This document shows positions 1-6,533 of a stretch of DNA of 7,219 nt, one piece after another (positions within the stretch are counted from its first letter, which is position 1; every line of letters starts with the position of its first letter). The position numbers and the translations under genes are program-made. The notes beneath the pieces were generated by a model that saw only the letters and a list, made by a program, of their open reading frames with translations, ran no database searches and was not told where the DNA came from. The stretch is from Pseudomonadota bacterium (GTDB lineage: Bacteria; Pseudomonadota; Alphaproteobacteria; Micropepsales; Micropepsaceae), in NCBI GenBank assembly GCA_021808875.1, contig JAKBAU010000187.1, positions 1-7,219 of the forward strand, given 5' to 3'.

Positions 1-681
1 TCCCTGAACCAGATCGAGAAAGCCTACGGCCCCAATAACGCCATCCTCGATAACTGCCATGTCCGCGTCAGCTTCGCGACCAATGACGAGCGCACCGCCA
101 AGCGGGTTTCCGACGCCCTCGGCACCGCCACCGAGATGAAGGATCAGAAGAATTATGCCGGGCACCGGCTGTCACCCTGGCTCGGCCATCTGATGGTCTC
201 GCGTTCGGAGACCGCCCGTCCGCTCCTGACCCCAGGCGAGATCATGCAATTGCCACCCACCGACGAGATCGTCATGGTCTCGGGTATTCACCCGATCCGC
301 GCAAAGAAGGCCCGCTATTACGAAGACCGGCGATTTCAGGAGCGTATCCTGCCTCCGCCCCAGAACGCACAGCATGCTCCACGGCCGGACGACTGGTCAC
401 AGCTACCGCCTTTGCCCCCTACACGCGATCTCGCCAAAACGCTGACGACAGACGGCGACAACGCCGATGGCGGTATCCGGCGTGAACCGGCGTTGCAGGA
501 CCAGCCTGATCAAATCGCCCTAGCGCAAGAAGCGTCCCTCGCAAGTCCTGAGCGGGATGAATTCGATATCCTGGACGACACACCAGACGACGCAATTCGC
601 CAACGCCAAATCCAACGCCAACGCATGCAAGGCCTTGCGCGGCAAGGCTCCATGGATCCCGCGGATGGGCTCGGGCTTTAG
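1..681 (+). CDS. traG: Conjugative coupling protein TraG/VirD4, C-terminal part (5'-truncated by window)
   Basis: The frame is open from base 1 to the TAG at 679-681, giving the last 226 residues of a coupling protein; the start and the Walker motifs lie upstream of the window. TraG/VirD4 proteins are inner-membrane hexameric ATPases that link the relaxase-DNA complex to the type IV channel. The visible part matches the end of the TraG ATPase domain: a segment with NAILDNCHVRVSF (about residues 14-26), the stretch ending in NYAGHRLSPW, then the family hallmark PGEIMQLP (residues 78-85) and the IHPIRAKKARYYED segment. After about residue 115 there is a polar, proline- and glutamine-rich tail of roughly 110 residues with little recognisable structure, as is common for TraG C-termini. 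The next gene begins 8 bases after the stop, so the two are probably co-transcribed. Recognition is by family motifs; the identification is firm, the tail's role unknown. Confidence 0.93.
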   Translation, partial: SLNQIEKAYGPNNAILDNCHVRVSFATNDERTAKRVSDALGTATEMKDQKNYAGHRLSPWLGHLMVSRSETARPLLTPGEIMQLPPTDEIVMVSGIHPIRAKKARYYEDRRFQERILPPPQNAQHAPRPDDWSQLPPLPPTRDLAKTLTTDGDNADGGIRREPALQDQPDQIALAQEASLASPERDEFDILDDTPDDAIRQRQIQRQRMQGLARQGSMDPADGLGL

Positions 682-689
682 GACAGACG

Positions 690-1151
690 ATGCGCGACCG
701 CCTCAACCTTTCCCTCCCGGTCGAGATGATCGCACAGATCAACGAACTTGCGATCCGCAAGCGCCTGACACGCTCTGCCATCGTCGAAGCTGCGATTGCT
801 TCGTTTCTCTCGCCCGATGGCGCTGACCGGAGGGAGGCGGCGTTCACGCGCCGGCTCGACCGGCTGACCCGGCAGATGCAGCGCCTCGAACGCAATAGCG
901 GCATTTCCCTTGAAGCTTTGGCGCTTTTCGTCCGGTTCTGGCTTACCGTCACGCCGCCTTTACCTCCCGAAGCCCAAACCGGCGCCCAGGCCAAGGGACG
1001 GGAGCGCTATGAAGGGTTCATCGAGGCGCTGGGCCGCCGCCTGAACCATGGCCGCACCTTGCTCGATGAAATTCCCCAAGATCTCCGCCGCGCCGGTGAG
1101 ACAGCACCTCATGTAGACAACCCTGATGAGACGCATGGCGAAAGAGACTGA
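690..1151 (+). CDS. Ribbon-helix-helix (CopG-type) protein between traG and trbB
   Basis: This is a 153-residue protein whose first 41 residues read as a ribbon-helix-helix DNA-binding domain: a short beta strand RLNLSLP (residues 4-10), helix A (about 11-24), then the turn and helix B starting LTRSAIVEAAI (about 27-41). Such domains dimerise and insert the paired strands in the major groove. The remainder is mostly helical and charged (a likely coiled segment around residues 50-75, RLDRLTRQMQRLE), then a hydrophobic patch, ALALFVRFWLTV, near residues 77-88. An AGGA at 680-683, overlapping the traG stop, is placed well for the ATG at 690. The location between the coupling-protein gene and trbB suggests a regulator of the transfer operons or an accessory DNA-binding protein. 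That function is inferred from fold and position only; no target site is proven. A CopG-family gene at this place is a usual feature of alphaproteobacterial trb clusters, as far as I know. Confidence 0.85.
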   Translation: MRDRLNLSLPVEMIAQINELAIRKRLTRSAIVEAAIASFLSPDGADRREAAFTRRLDRLTRQMQRLERNSGISLEALALFVRFWLTVTPPLPPEAQTGAQAKGRERYEGFIEALGRRLNHGRTLLDEIPQDLRRAGETAPHVDNPDETHGERD

Positions 1152-1299
1152 CCTACGCCCCCGCAATTCTTTTCGCTCCGTCCTGCGCTCTGCTTGTCCC
1201 GAGCCAAAATCCTTGTTGAACGGTGCTGATTTTTGTCCCTTCTAATCATCCCCGCGGCTGATCGCACCTTGCGATCGGCCTCTGCCGGGGATGATCGCA
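1152..1299 (+). other. Intergenic gap before trbB, candidate control region
   Basis: This is the longest non-coding stretch in the window and the only one that could hold a main promoter for the trb operon. I see no gene in it. It contains a T-rich part (1228-1247), TTGAAC at 1216-1221 and TCTAAT at 1241-1246, which resemble promoter hexamers but are 19 bases apart, so the promoter call is weak. AAAATC (1206-1211) and GATTTT (1228-1233) form a small inverted repeat with a 16-base spacer. A much stronger hairpin follows at 1256-1280 and is listed separately. The GGGGA at 1287-1291 is the likely ribosome-binding site for trbB. Confidence 0.5.
1256..1280 (+). promoter_or_regulatory. Strong hairpin / inverted repeat just upstream of trbB
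   Basis: Arms 1256-1266 (GGCTGATCGCA) and 1270-1280 (TGCGATCGGCC) pair over 11 positions with a single G-U wobble (1259 with 1277) and a 3-base CCT loop. The inner seven pairs are perfect. There is no T-run after it, so it is not a typical intrinsic terminator. It ends six bases before the GGGGA that likely serves trbB. As DNA it could be an operator for a dimeric repressor, for example the ribbon-helix-helix protein encoded just upstream; as RNA it could modulate trbB translation or mark a processing site. The structure is seen directly; all roles are inference. Confidence 0.5.
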
Positions 1300-2301
1300 A
1301 TGGTGCTCAATCTTCAATTCGAATCATTGACGCGAAGCGCGCGCATGCTGCGCACGGCGCTCGGCCCTGCAATCGCTGACTTCCTCGAAGACCCTGCCAT
1401 CGTCGAAGTTATGCTGAACCCGGACGGGCGGCTTTGGATCGACCGGCTGAGCGGCAGGCTCGAAGATGCCGGGCAATCACTCTGCCCCGCCGATGGCGAG
1501 CGCATTATCCGCCTGGTCGCGCATCATGTCGGTGCCGAGGTTCATCCCGCTCGTCCACGCGTCTCCGCCGAACTGCCCGAGACGGGAGAACGCTTCGAAG
1601 GATTGCTGCCGCCGGTGGTCGCGGCACCCGCCTTCGCCATCCGCAAACCCGCGACCGCTGTGTTCTCCCTGATCGACTATGTCGAGCACGGCATCATGAC
1701 CGCGCAACAAGCCGCGACCCTACGCATAGCAGTGCAGGAGCGGCGGAACATTCTGGTTGCAGGCGGCACCTCGACCGGCAAGACGACACTGACCAACGCC
1801 CTGCTCCTCGAGGTTGCGCAAAGCACCGACCGCGTGGTGCTCATCGAAGACACGCGCGAGCTGCAATGCCAGGCGCCCAATCTGGTGGCGCTACGCACCA
1901 AGGATGGTGTCGCCTCGCTCTCCGATCTGGTCCGCTCCGCCCTGCGCCTGCGACCTGACCGCATCCCCATTGGCGAGGTGCGTGGTCCCGAAGCGCTCGA
2001 TCTGCTCAAGGCCTGGGGCACCGGCCATCCGGGCGGCATCGGCACGATCCATGCCGGAACCGCGCTCGGTGCGCTCCGCCGACTGGAACAGCTCATCCAG
2101 GAAGCCGTCATCACCGTGCCCCGCGCACTGATCGCCGAGACGGTCAATGTCATCGCCGTGCTGCAAGGCCGGGGTAGCGAGCGCCACCTTGCCGAACTCG
2201 CCGCTGTCACCGGCCTCGATCCCGCCACCGGTGATTACTGCATCCGCGCCGCCGGCGATGAAAGCTCCGATTATAGCTCACCCGTTGGAGACGCCGCATG
2301 A
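1300..2301 (+). CDS. trbB: Conjugal transfer ATPase TrbB (VirB11 family)
   Basis: TrbB is the VirB11-type hexameric traffic ATPase that acts on the cytoplasmic face of the inner membrane and powers pilus assembly and substrate transfer. Counting from the first ATG at 1291 (336 residues), the N-terminal domain carries the family phrase [14 protein letters not shown] near residues 35-48. The Walker A loop GGTSTGKTT is at residues 158-166, the Asp box around [10 protein letters not shown], the Walker B-like [10 protein letters not shown] with Glu229, and the His box [11 protein letters not shown] ending near His254. All catalytic motifs are intact. I prefer the ATG at 1300 because GGGGA at 1287-1291 lies eight bases before it; the in-frame ATG at 1291 has no usable site and would add three residues. 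The stop overlaps the trbC start (ATGA at 2298-2301), so the two are likely translationally coupled. It is the first gene of the trb cluster. Confidence 0.95.
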   Translation: MVLNLQFESLTRSARMLRTALGPAIADFLEDPAIVEVMLNPDGRLWIDRLSGRLEDAGQSLCPADGERIIRLVAHHVGAEVHPARPRVSAELPETGERFEGLLPPVVAAPAFAIRKPATAVFSLIDYVEHGIMTAQQAATLRIAVQERRNILVAGGTSTGKTTLTNALLLEVAQSTDRVVLIEDTRELQCQAPNLVALRTKDGVASLSDLVRSALRLRPDRIPIGEVRGPEALDLLKAWGTGHPGGIGTIHAGTALGALRRLEQLIQEAVITVPRALIAETVNVIAVLQGRGSERHLAELAAVTGLDPATGDYCIRAAGDESSDYSSPVGDAA

Positions 2302-2660
2302 CCAATCGCCATGTCCGAGCCCGCCGTATGCCGTCAGCAGTCTCGTCGTTGCGTCGGCTTGTCATGAAGCTCGCCACGAGCGCGGCCCTTTTCCTGCTGC
2401 TGGCGCCGGCGGCCGATGCGTCGGGATCCAACATGCCTTGGGAAACCCCTCTGAACGCGATCCTCCAATCCGTGCAGGGGCCGGTCGCCAAGATCATTTC
2501 GGTCATCATCATCACCGTGACGGGACTGTCGCTGGCCTTCGGCGATACCTCAGGCGGTTTCCGGCGGCTGATCCAGATTGTTTTCGGCCTCTCCATCGCC
2601 TTCGCCGCCAGTTCCTTCTTCCTGTCCTTCTTCTCCTTCTCCGGCGGGGCGCTGATCTGA
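2298..2660 (+). CDS. trbC: Pilin subunit TrbC (VirB2 family)
   Basis: This 120-residue protein has the architecture of a conjugative prepilin. There is a basic N-terminus (several Arg within residues 4-20), a hydrophobic leader at about residues 25-38, and a likely signal-peptidase site after ALFLLLAPAADA (cleavage after residue 41). Two membrane helices follow, at about 63-82 and 90-113, separated by a short polar loop containing DTSGG and two arginines. In IncP systems TrbC is processed, and in RP4 cyclised by TraF, to make the pilus; whether it is cyclised here cannot be told. The leader is long from the coupled ATG at 2298; ATG at 2330-2332 or 2364-2366 (in frame, MKLATS) would give a more standard signal peptide. 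The overlap with trbB by ATGA favours 2298 as start, and the stop overlaps the trbD start (TGATG). Identification rests on size, topology and order. Confidence 0.92.
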   Translation: MTNRHVRARRMPSAVSSLRRLVMKLATSAALFLLLAPAADASGSNMPWETPLNAILQSVQGPVAKIISVIIITVTGLSLAFGDTSGGFRRLIQIVFGLSIAFAASSFFLSFFSFSGGALI

Positions 2661-2935
2661 TGGCCGGGATCATCGACCCCGACGTGCCCGGCTTCTTCGC
2701 GCCGGCGCACCGCGCGCTGACAGACCCAATCCTGATGGCCGGCGCGCCGCGCGCGGTGGCCATCGCCAATGGCACCCTAGCGGCAGCGATTGCCTTGGGG
2801 TTGCGGCTCTGGATCCCTGGCGCGCTGCTCTGGGTGGCGGGCCACAGCGCCGCCGTCTGGGCGGCCAAGCGTGACCCGCAATTCGTGGACGTGGTCCGTC
2901 GGCATCTGCGCCATCCGGCCCATCTCAGTGTGTGA
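2660..2935 (+). CDS. trbD: Inner-membrane transfer protein TrbD (VirB3 family)
   Basis: This is a small protein of 91 residues starting at an ATG that overlaps the trbC stop by one base. It opens with a soluble stretch containing PGFFAPAHRALTDPILMAG, the VirB3/TrbD signature in which a short amphipathic segment precedes the membrane part. A hydrophobic hairpin follows at about residues 33-50 and 52-68. It ends with a charged tail, RDPQFVDVVRRHLRHP, also typical of the family. VirB3-type proteins sit in the inner membrane next to the VirB4/TrbE ATPase and are needed for pilus assembly; in some systems the two are fused, but here they are separate genes with a 12-base gap. The assignment relies on the signature, length and gene order. 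The same frame is open far upstream inside trbB and trbC, but the TrbD homology begins at 2660. Confidence 0.92.
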   Translation: MAGIIDPDVPGFFAPAHRALTDPILMAGAPRAVAIANGTLAAAIALGLRLWIPGALLWVAGHSAAVWAAKRDPQFVDVVRRHLRHPAHLSV

Positions 2936-2947
2936 GGCGCCGCGCTG

Positions 2948-5401
2948 ATGCTGAACCTCGCCGAATATCGTCAACGCCCTGCCGGTCTCGCCGATTTTCT
3001 GCCCTGGGCCGCTCTGGTGGCGCCGGGTGTGGTGCTGAACAAGGACGGCTCCTTCCAGCGCACGGCACGGTTCCGGGGACCGGATCTGGAATCCGCGACG
3101 TCCGCGGAACTGGTCGGCGTCACAGCAAGGCTGAACAATGCACTGCGCCGCCTCGGGTCCGGCTGGGCAATCTTTGTCGAGGCGCAGCGGGTTACAGCGC
3201 AGACCTACCCACACAGCACCTTTCCCGAGCCCGCCTCGGCACTGGTCGATCTCGAACGTCAGGATGAATTCGAAGAGGCCGGCGCGCATTTCGAGAGCTG
3301 GTATTTCCTGAGTTTTGTCTGGTTGCCACCGGCTGAAGAAGCGTCCCGCATCGAAAGCTGGATCTATGAAGGCCGCGCCCAGACCGGTGTCGATCCCTGG
3401 GAATTGCTGCACACCTTCGTCGACCGGACCAACCGCGTCCTGCAATTGGTCGAGGGTTTAATGCCCGAGGCCGTCTGGCTCGATGATAGGGAGACGCTGA
3501 CCTATCTCCATTCCACCATCTCGACCCGTACGCAGCCTGTTCGCGTGCCTGAGACGCCGATGCATCTCGATGCGCTGCTCACTGACGAGCCGCTGACCGG
3601 CGGGCTGGAGCCACGCCTCGGAAGCCATCATCTGCGCATGCTGACCGTCGTCGGCTTCCCGACCGTCACTCATCCCGGAATCCTGGACGAGTTGAACCGG
3701 CTCGCCTTCCCGTATCGCTGGTCGACCCGGGCCATCCTGCTCGACAAGATCGAGGCGGTGCGCCTGCTGACCAAAATCCGCCGGCAATGGTTCGCCAAGC
3801 GCAAATCCATCGCCGCCATCGTCAAGGAGGTAATGACCAATGAGGCCTCGACGCTTGTGGATTCCGACGCGGCCAACAAGGCTGTAGACGCCGACATCGC
3901 TCTGCAGGAACTCGGCGCCGATGACGTCGGCCAGGCTTATGTCACCGCCACCGTCACGGTCTGGGATGAGGATTCCGGTATCGCGGCCGAGAAGCTGCGC
4001 CTCGTCGAGAAGGTTATCCAGGGCCGCGATTTCACCTGCATCGCCGAAGGCGTGAACGCCATCGAGGCCTGGCTCGGCTCACTGCCCGGTCACGTCTACG
4101 CCAATGTCCGGCAGCCACCGGTCTCCACCCGAAATCTTGCCCATATGATCCCACTCTCGTCAGTCTGGGCCGGGCCGGAACGCGACGAGCATTTTCAGGC
4201 GCCGCCTCTGTTCTTCGGCAAGACCGAGGGCAGCACGCCATTCCGGTTTTCGCTCCATGTCGGGGATGTCGGCCATACGCTCATCACCGGCCCCACGGGG
4301 GCCGGTAAATCGGTACTGCTGGCGCTGATGGCGATGCAATTCCGCCGCTACACGGACTGCCAGATCTTCGCCTTCGATTTCGGCGGATCGATCCGCACGG
4401 CGGTGCTCGCCATGGGTGGGGACTGGCACGATCTCGGCGGCAACCTGTCGGCGGGATCCGACCATTCCGTCTCGCTTCAGCCGCTGGCCCGCATCGACGA
4501 CCCGGCCGAGCGCGCCTGGGCGGCCGAATGGATGACGGCGATCCTCGCCCGGGAAGGTGTCACCATCGATCCGGCCGCGAAGGACCATGTGTGGTCGGCG
4601 CTGGCCTCGCTGGCCTCGTCCCCAATCCACGAACGCACCATAACCGGCCTCGCGGTACTATTGCAATCGACGGCGCTGAAGCAGGCATTGCAGCCTTATT
4701 GCATTGGCGGCGCCTCCGGCCGGCTGCTCGACGCCGAGATCGAGCAAATCGGCTCGGCCTCTGTCCAGGCCTTCGAGACCGAGGGGCTGATCGGCGCCGG
4801 CGGGGCGCAAGCCGTGCTGACCTATCTCTTCCACCGGATCGAGCAGCGGCTGGACGGCCGGCCGACATTGTTGATCATCGATGAAGGCTGGCTGATCCTC
4901 GACGATACAGCCTTTGCCCAGCAGCTCCGCGAATGGCTGAAGACCCTGCGCAAGAAGAATGCCTCGGTCATCTTCGCCACGCAGTCGCTCTCCGACATCG
5001 ATAACAGCCCGATCGCGTCAGCCATCGTGGAAAGCTGCCCGACGCGTATTTTGCTGCCGAACGAGCGCGCGATCGAACCACAAATCACCGCCATCTATCG
5101 CCGCTTCGGTCTTAACGACCGGCAGATCGAAATCATCGCGCACGCGATACCGAAGCGGGATTATTACTGCCAATCCCGACGCGGTAACCGGCTGTTCGAA
5201 CTGGGTCTCGGCCCAGTCGCGCTTGCGTTCTGTGCGTCTTCCTCAAAGGCCGATCATGCCGCCATCGAGCGCATCCGCGCCGGCCTCGATCGCGGGCAAT
5301 TCGCCGCGGCCTGGCTCAGGGATCGCAGCCTGCCCTGGGCCGCCGATCTCATCCAGGATCTGCCCAATCTCGACCATCAGTCTACTTTGGGGGACTCATG
5401 A
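2948..5401 (+). CDS. trbE: Conjugal transfer ATPase TrbE (VirB4 family)
   Basis: TrbE is the large VirB4-class ATPase at the cytoplasmic base of the secretion channel, needed for pilin extraction and transfer. The 817-residue product is the usual length. Its N-terminus, MLNLAEYRQRPAGLADFLPW, is the standard family start and fixes the ATG at 2948. The N-terminal half is the CagE/TrbE/VirB domain; the ATPase half has Walker A GPTGAGKS at residues 448-455 (Lys454), Walker B LLIIDEGW with Asp645-Glu646, and a conserved distal segment around SVIFATQSLSDIDNS and YYCQSRRGNRLFELGLGP. All key residues are present. There is no strong Shine-Dalgarno sequence before the start, so coupling to trbD, 12 bases upstream, is likely. 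The 3' end overlaps an ATG by ATGA (5398-5401), and the last 25 bases also overlap the 3' end of the opposite-strand VOC gene. The tail after the conserved domain is short compared with what I recall of relatives, so slight trimming at the insertion junction is possible. Confidence 0.96.
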   Translation: MLNLAEYRQRPAGLADFLPWAALVAPGVVLNKDGSFQRTARFRGPDLESATSAELVGVTARLNNALRRLGSGWAIFVEAQRVTAQTYPHSTFPEPASALVDLERQDEFEEAGAHFESWYFLSFVWLPPAEEASRIESWIYEGRAQTGVDPWELLHTFVDRTNRVLQLVEGLMPEAVWLDDRETLTYLHSTISTRTQPVRVPETPMHLDALLTDEPLTGGLEPRLGSHHLRMLTVVGFPTVTHPGILDELNRLAFPYRWSTRAILLDKIEAVRLLTKIRRQWFAKRKSIAAIVKEVMTNEASTLVDSDAANKAVDADIALQELGADDVGQAYVTATVTVWDEDSGIAAEKLRLVEKVIQGRDFTCIAEGVNAIEAWLGSLPGHVYANVRQPPVSTRNLAHMIPLSSVWAGPERDEHFQAPPLFFGKTEGSTPFRFSLHVGDVGHTLITGPTGAGKSVLLALMAMQFRRYTDCQIFAFDFGGSIRTAVLAMGGDWHDLGGNLSAGSDHSVSLQPLARIDDPAERAWAAEWMTAILAREGVTIDPAAKDHVWSALASLASSPIHERTITGLAVLLQSTALKQALQPYCIGGASGRLLDAEIEQIGSASVQAFETEGLIGAGGAQAVLTYLFHRIEQRLDGRPTLLIIDEGWLILDDTAFAQQLREWLKTLRKKNASVIFATQSLSDIDNSPIASAIVESCPTRILLPNERAIEPQITAIYRRFGLNDRQIEIIAHAIPKRDYYCQSRRGNRLFELGLGPVALAFCASSSKADHAAIERIRAGLDRGQFAAAWLRDRSLPWAADLIQDLPNLDHQSTLGDS

Positions 5402-5763
5402 TCAACATATTCTGCGACAAGCCCATCCGCATGCCGGAAACGTGTCTTCCGTCCTACCGGAGTCGGCTGAATGGGCTCAAGCTGCTCCGCGCCACTTTGT
5501 TTCAGGGTTTCGACAATTGGTTCGAGCGTGTGAACCTTGATTGTCAGCCGCGTCGCTTCAAAGGACGCACGCTTCTCGGGTGGCCCGGCGATGATCAGCA
5601 CGGAAAGACGTGGCGAGGAGACGGCGGCCAGCTCCAGCCCCGTCTCGGGATAGGCAAAACGCAGCGTCTGCTCACCGGACAGCAGGGTTTTATAGAATTC
5701 GACGGTTCGTTCCAGATCATCCATGCCGACAAAAATCCGCGTGTAAGTCTCCAGAATCATCAT
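5377..5763 (-). CDS. VOC (glyoxalase/bleomycin-resistance fold) protein, antisense inside the trb operon
   Basis: On the minus strand there is a 128-residue protein with one vicinal-oxygen-chelate domain. The first beta-alpha unit reads TRIFVGMDDLERTVEFYKTL (residues 8-27). A central stretch has LRFAYPETGLELAAV and LIIAGPP, and the end carries the conserved PTPVGRKTRFRHADGL and AEYVDH (Glu118 at the usual metal-ligand position). The first usual ligand, a His in strand 1, is not present, so metal binding and enzymatic activity are uncertain; the substrate is unknown. GAAGGG just upstream (about 5768-5773) supports a start at 5763 or the adjacent ATG at 5760 over the first ATG at 5781. The domain is complete at about residue 122; the last residues (ESPKVD) are read from the antisense of the trbE 3' end, as though the gene lost its own stop. 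Local G+C is lower than around it (29 of 60 bases at 5701-5760, against 41 of 60 at 6001-6060). It looks like cargo or an insertion and not a transfer gene. Confidence 0.82.
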   Translation of the reverse strand: MMILETYTRIFVGMDDLERTVEFYKTLLSGEQTLRFAYPETGLELAAVSSPRLSVLIIAGPPEKRASFEATRLTIKVHTLEPIVETLKQSGAEQLEPIQPTPVGRKTRFRHADGLVAEYVDHESPKVD

Positions 5764-5805
5764 GCTTCCCTTCACTGGCATGCGCGCAAATGCCGTTATA
5801 TTGGG

Positions 5806-6522
5806 GTGGGCCTCCCGACGACATTAGTATTGCTGGCACTTTTTGCGAGGCCGGCTGCTGCGCAGTGGGTCGTCTTCGACCCCTCCAATTATGCGCAGAA
5901 CGTGCTGACAGCCGCACGCGAATTGCAGCAGGTCGACAATGAGATCCAGGGCCTCACCGACCAGGCGCAGATGCTGGTCAATCAGGCGAAGAACCTGACC
6001 AGCCTCCCGCTCTCCACCCTGACCCAGCTCGAAGCCTCGGTGCAGCAGACCGAAGGGCTGATCTCCCAGGTCCAGAACATCGCCTTCAATGTCCAGCAGG
6101 TCGAGCAAGCCTTCACCAGCACCTATGGTGCGGTCCCCAGCACGGCATCGGATGCAGCGCTGATCGCCGGCGCACAGGCACGCTGGCAAAATTCCGTCGG
6201 CGCCTTCGAAGACTCCCTGAAAATCCAGGCTGGCGTGGTCAGCAACATCTCGGCCAATGCCAACGCCATGCGATCTCTGGTCTCGGCCAGCCAGAATGCC
6301 ACCGGTGCCCTGCAGGCCGCCCAGGCGGGCAATCAGCTCCTGGCCCTGCAATCCCAGCAGCTCTCTGACCTTGTCGCGGTGACGTCGGCCAAGGCGCGGG
6401 CGGACGCGCTGGCACAGGCAAACACCACCACGACCGAAGCGGAGAGCAAAGCACTCTACAATAACTTCGCGAAGCTGAAAGCCTACACACCTGGTCACGT
6501 CACGATGTTCGGCGGGCGATAG
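5806..6522 (+). CDS. trbJ: P-type conjugative transfer protein TrbJ (VirB5-like), start uncertain
   Basis: TrbJ is a periplasmic, largely coiled-coil protein of the VirB5 class, associated with the pilus and mating-pair formation. The mature protein begins at QWVVFDPSNYAQN (from 5863), a clear family signature, followed by Gln-rich helices (VQQTEGLISQVQNI, NVQQVEQAFTSTYG, LQSQQLSDLVAV) to the TAG at 6520-6522; about 219 mature residues, a normal size. A hydrophobic leader, LPTTLVLLALFARPAAA, ends in a good cleavage site before Gln. The start is problematic: no in-frame ATG lies near the leader. GTG at 5806 gives 238 residues but has no ribosome-binding site and no basic n-region. The bases just upstream in the same frame encode ARKCRYIG, an ideal n-region, yet with no start. 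The frame stays open to the ATG at 5398, overlapping the trbE stop, which would give a 374-residue form with the leader buried inside. An ATG at 5780 is out of frame by two bases. The gene may be impaired. Confidence 0.85.
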   Translation: MGLPTTLVLLALFARPAAAQWVVFDPSNYAQNVLTAARELQQVDNEIQGLTDQAQMLVNQAKNLTSLPLSTLTQLEASVQQTEGLISQVQNIAFNVQQVEQAFTSTYGAVPSTASDAALIAGAQARWQNSVGAFEDSLKIQAGVVSNISANANAMRSLVSASQNATGALQAAQAGNQLLALQSQQLSDLVAVTSAKARADALAQANTTTTEAESKALYNNFAKLKAYTPGHVTMFGGR

Positions 6523-6526
6523 GAGG
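6521..6526 (+). promoter_or_regulatory. Strong ribosome-binding site of trbL overlapping the trbJ stop
   Basis: AGGAGG is a perfect Shine-Dalgarno sequence. It shares its first two bases with the trbJ TAG and lies seven bases before the trbL ATG at 6534. It fixes the trbL start and shows that trbL is translated from the same message as trbJ, with no room for an intervening gene. Confidence 0.85.
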
Positions 6527-6533
6527 CGCCCGC

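Noticed and set aside
419..994. Long minus-strand open frame over the end of traG and the ribbon-helix-helix gene
   Set aside because: It is Arg- and Ser-rich with no domain; it is a typical GC-rich antisense shadow of two real genes.
1213..1246. TTGTTG/TTGAAC and TCTAAT as a trbB promoter
   Set aside because: Spacing of 19 or more bases and weak hexamers; mentioned only as a hint in the gap before trbB.
2147..2659. Long open frame upstream of trbD in the same frame
   Set aside because: It runs antiphase through the well-supported trbB 3' end and trbC; TrbD homology and the stop/start overlap place its start at 2660.
5795..5823. Possible minus-strand promoter for the VOC gene: TATAAC-like -10 (5795-5800) with a 17-base spacer to TGTCGT
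   Set aside because: The -10 is reasonable and close to the start, but the -35 does not match any usual consensus, so I do not list it as a feature.
5610..5942. Open + strand frame with an ATG at 5790 (MPLYWGGPPDD...) across the trbJ leader
   Set aside because: It is out of frame with the clear TrbJ protein and has a composition unlike a protein, rich in Arg, Cys and Ala; it is a shadow of the VOC antisense and trbJ.
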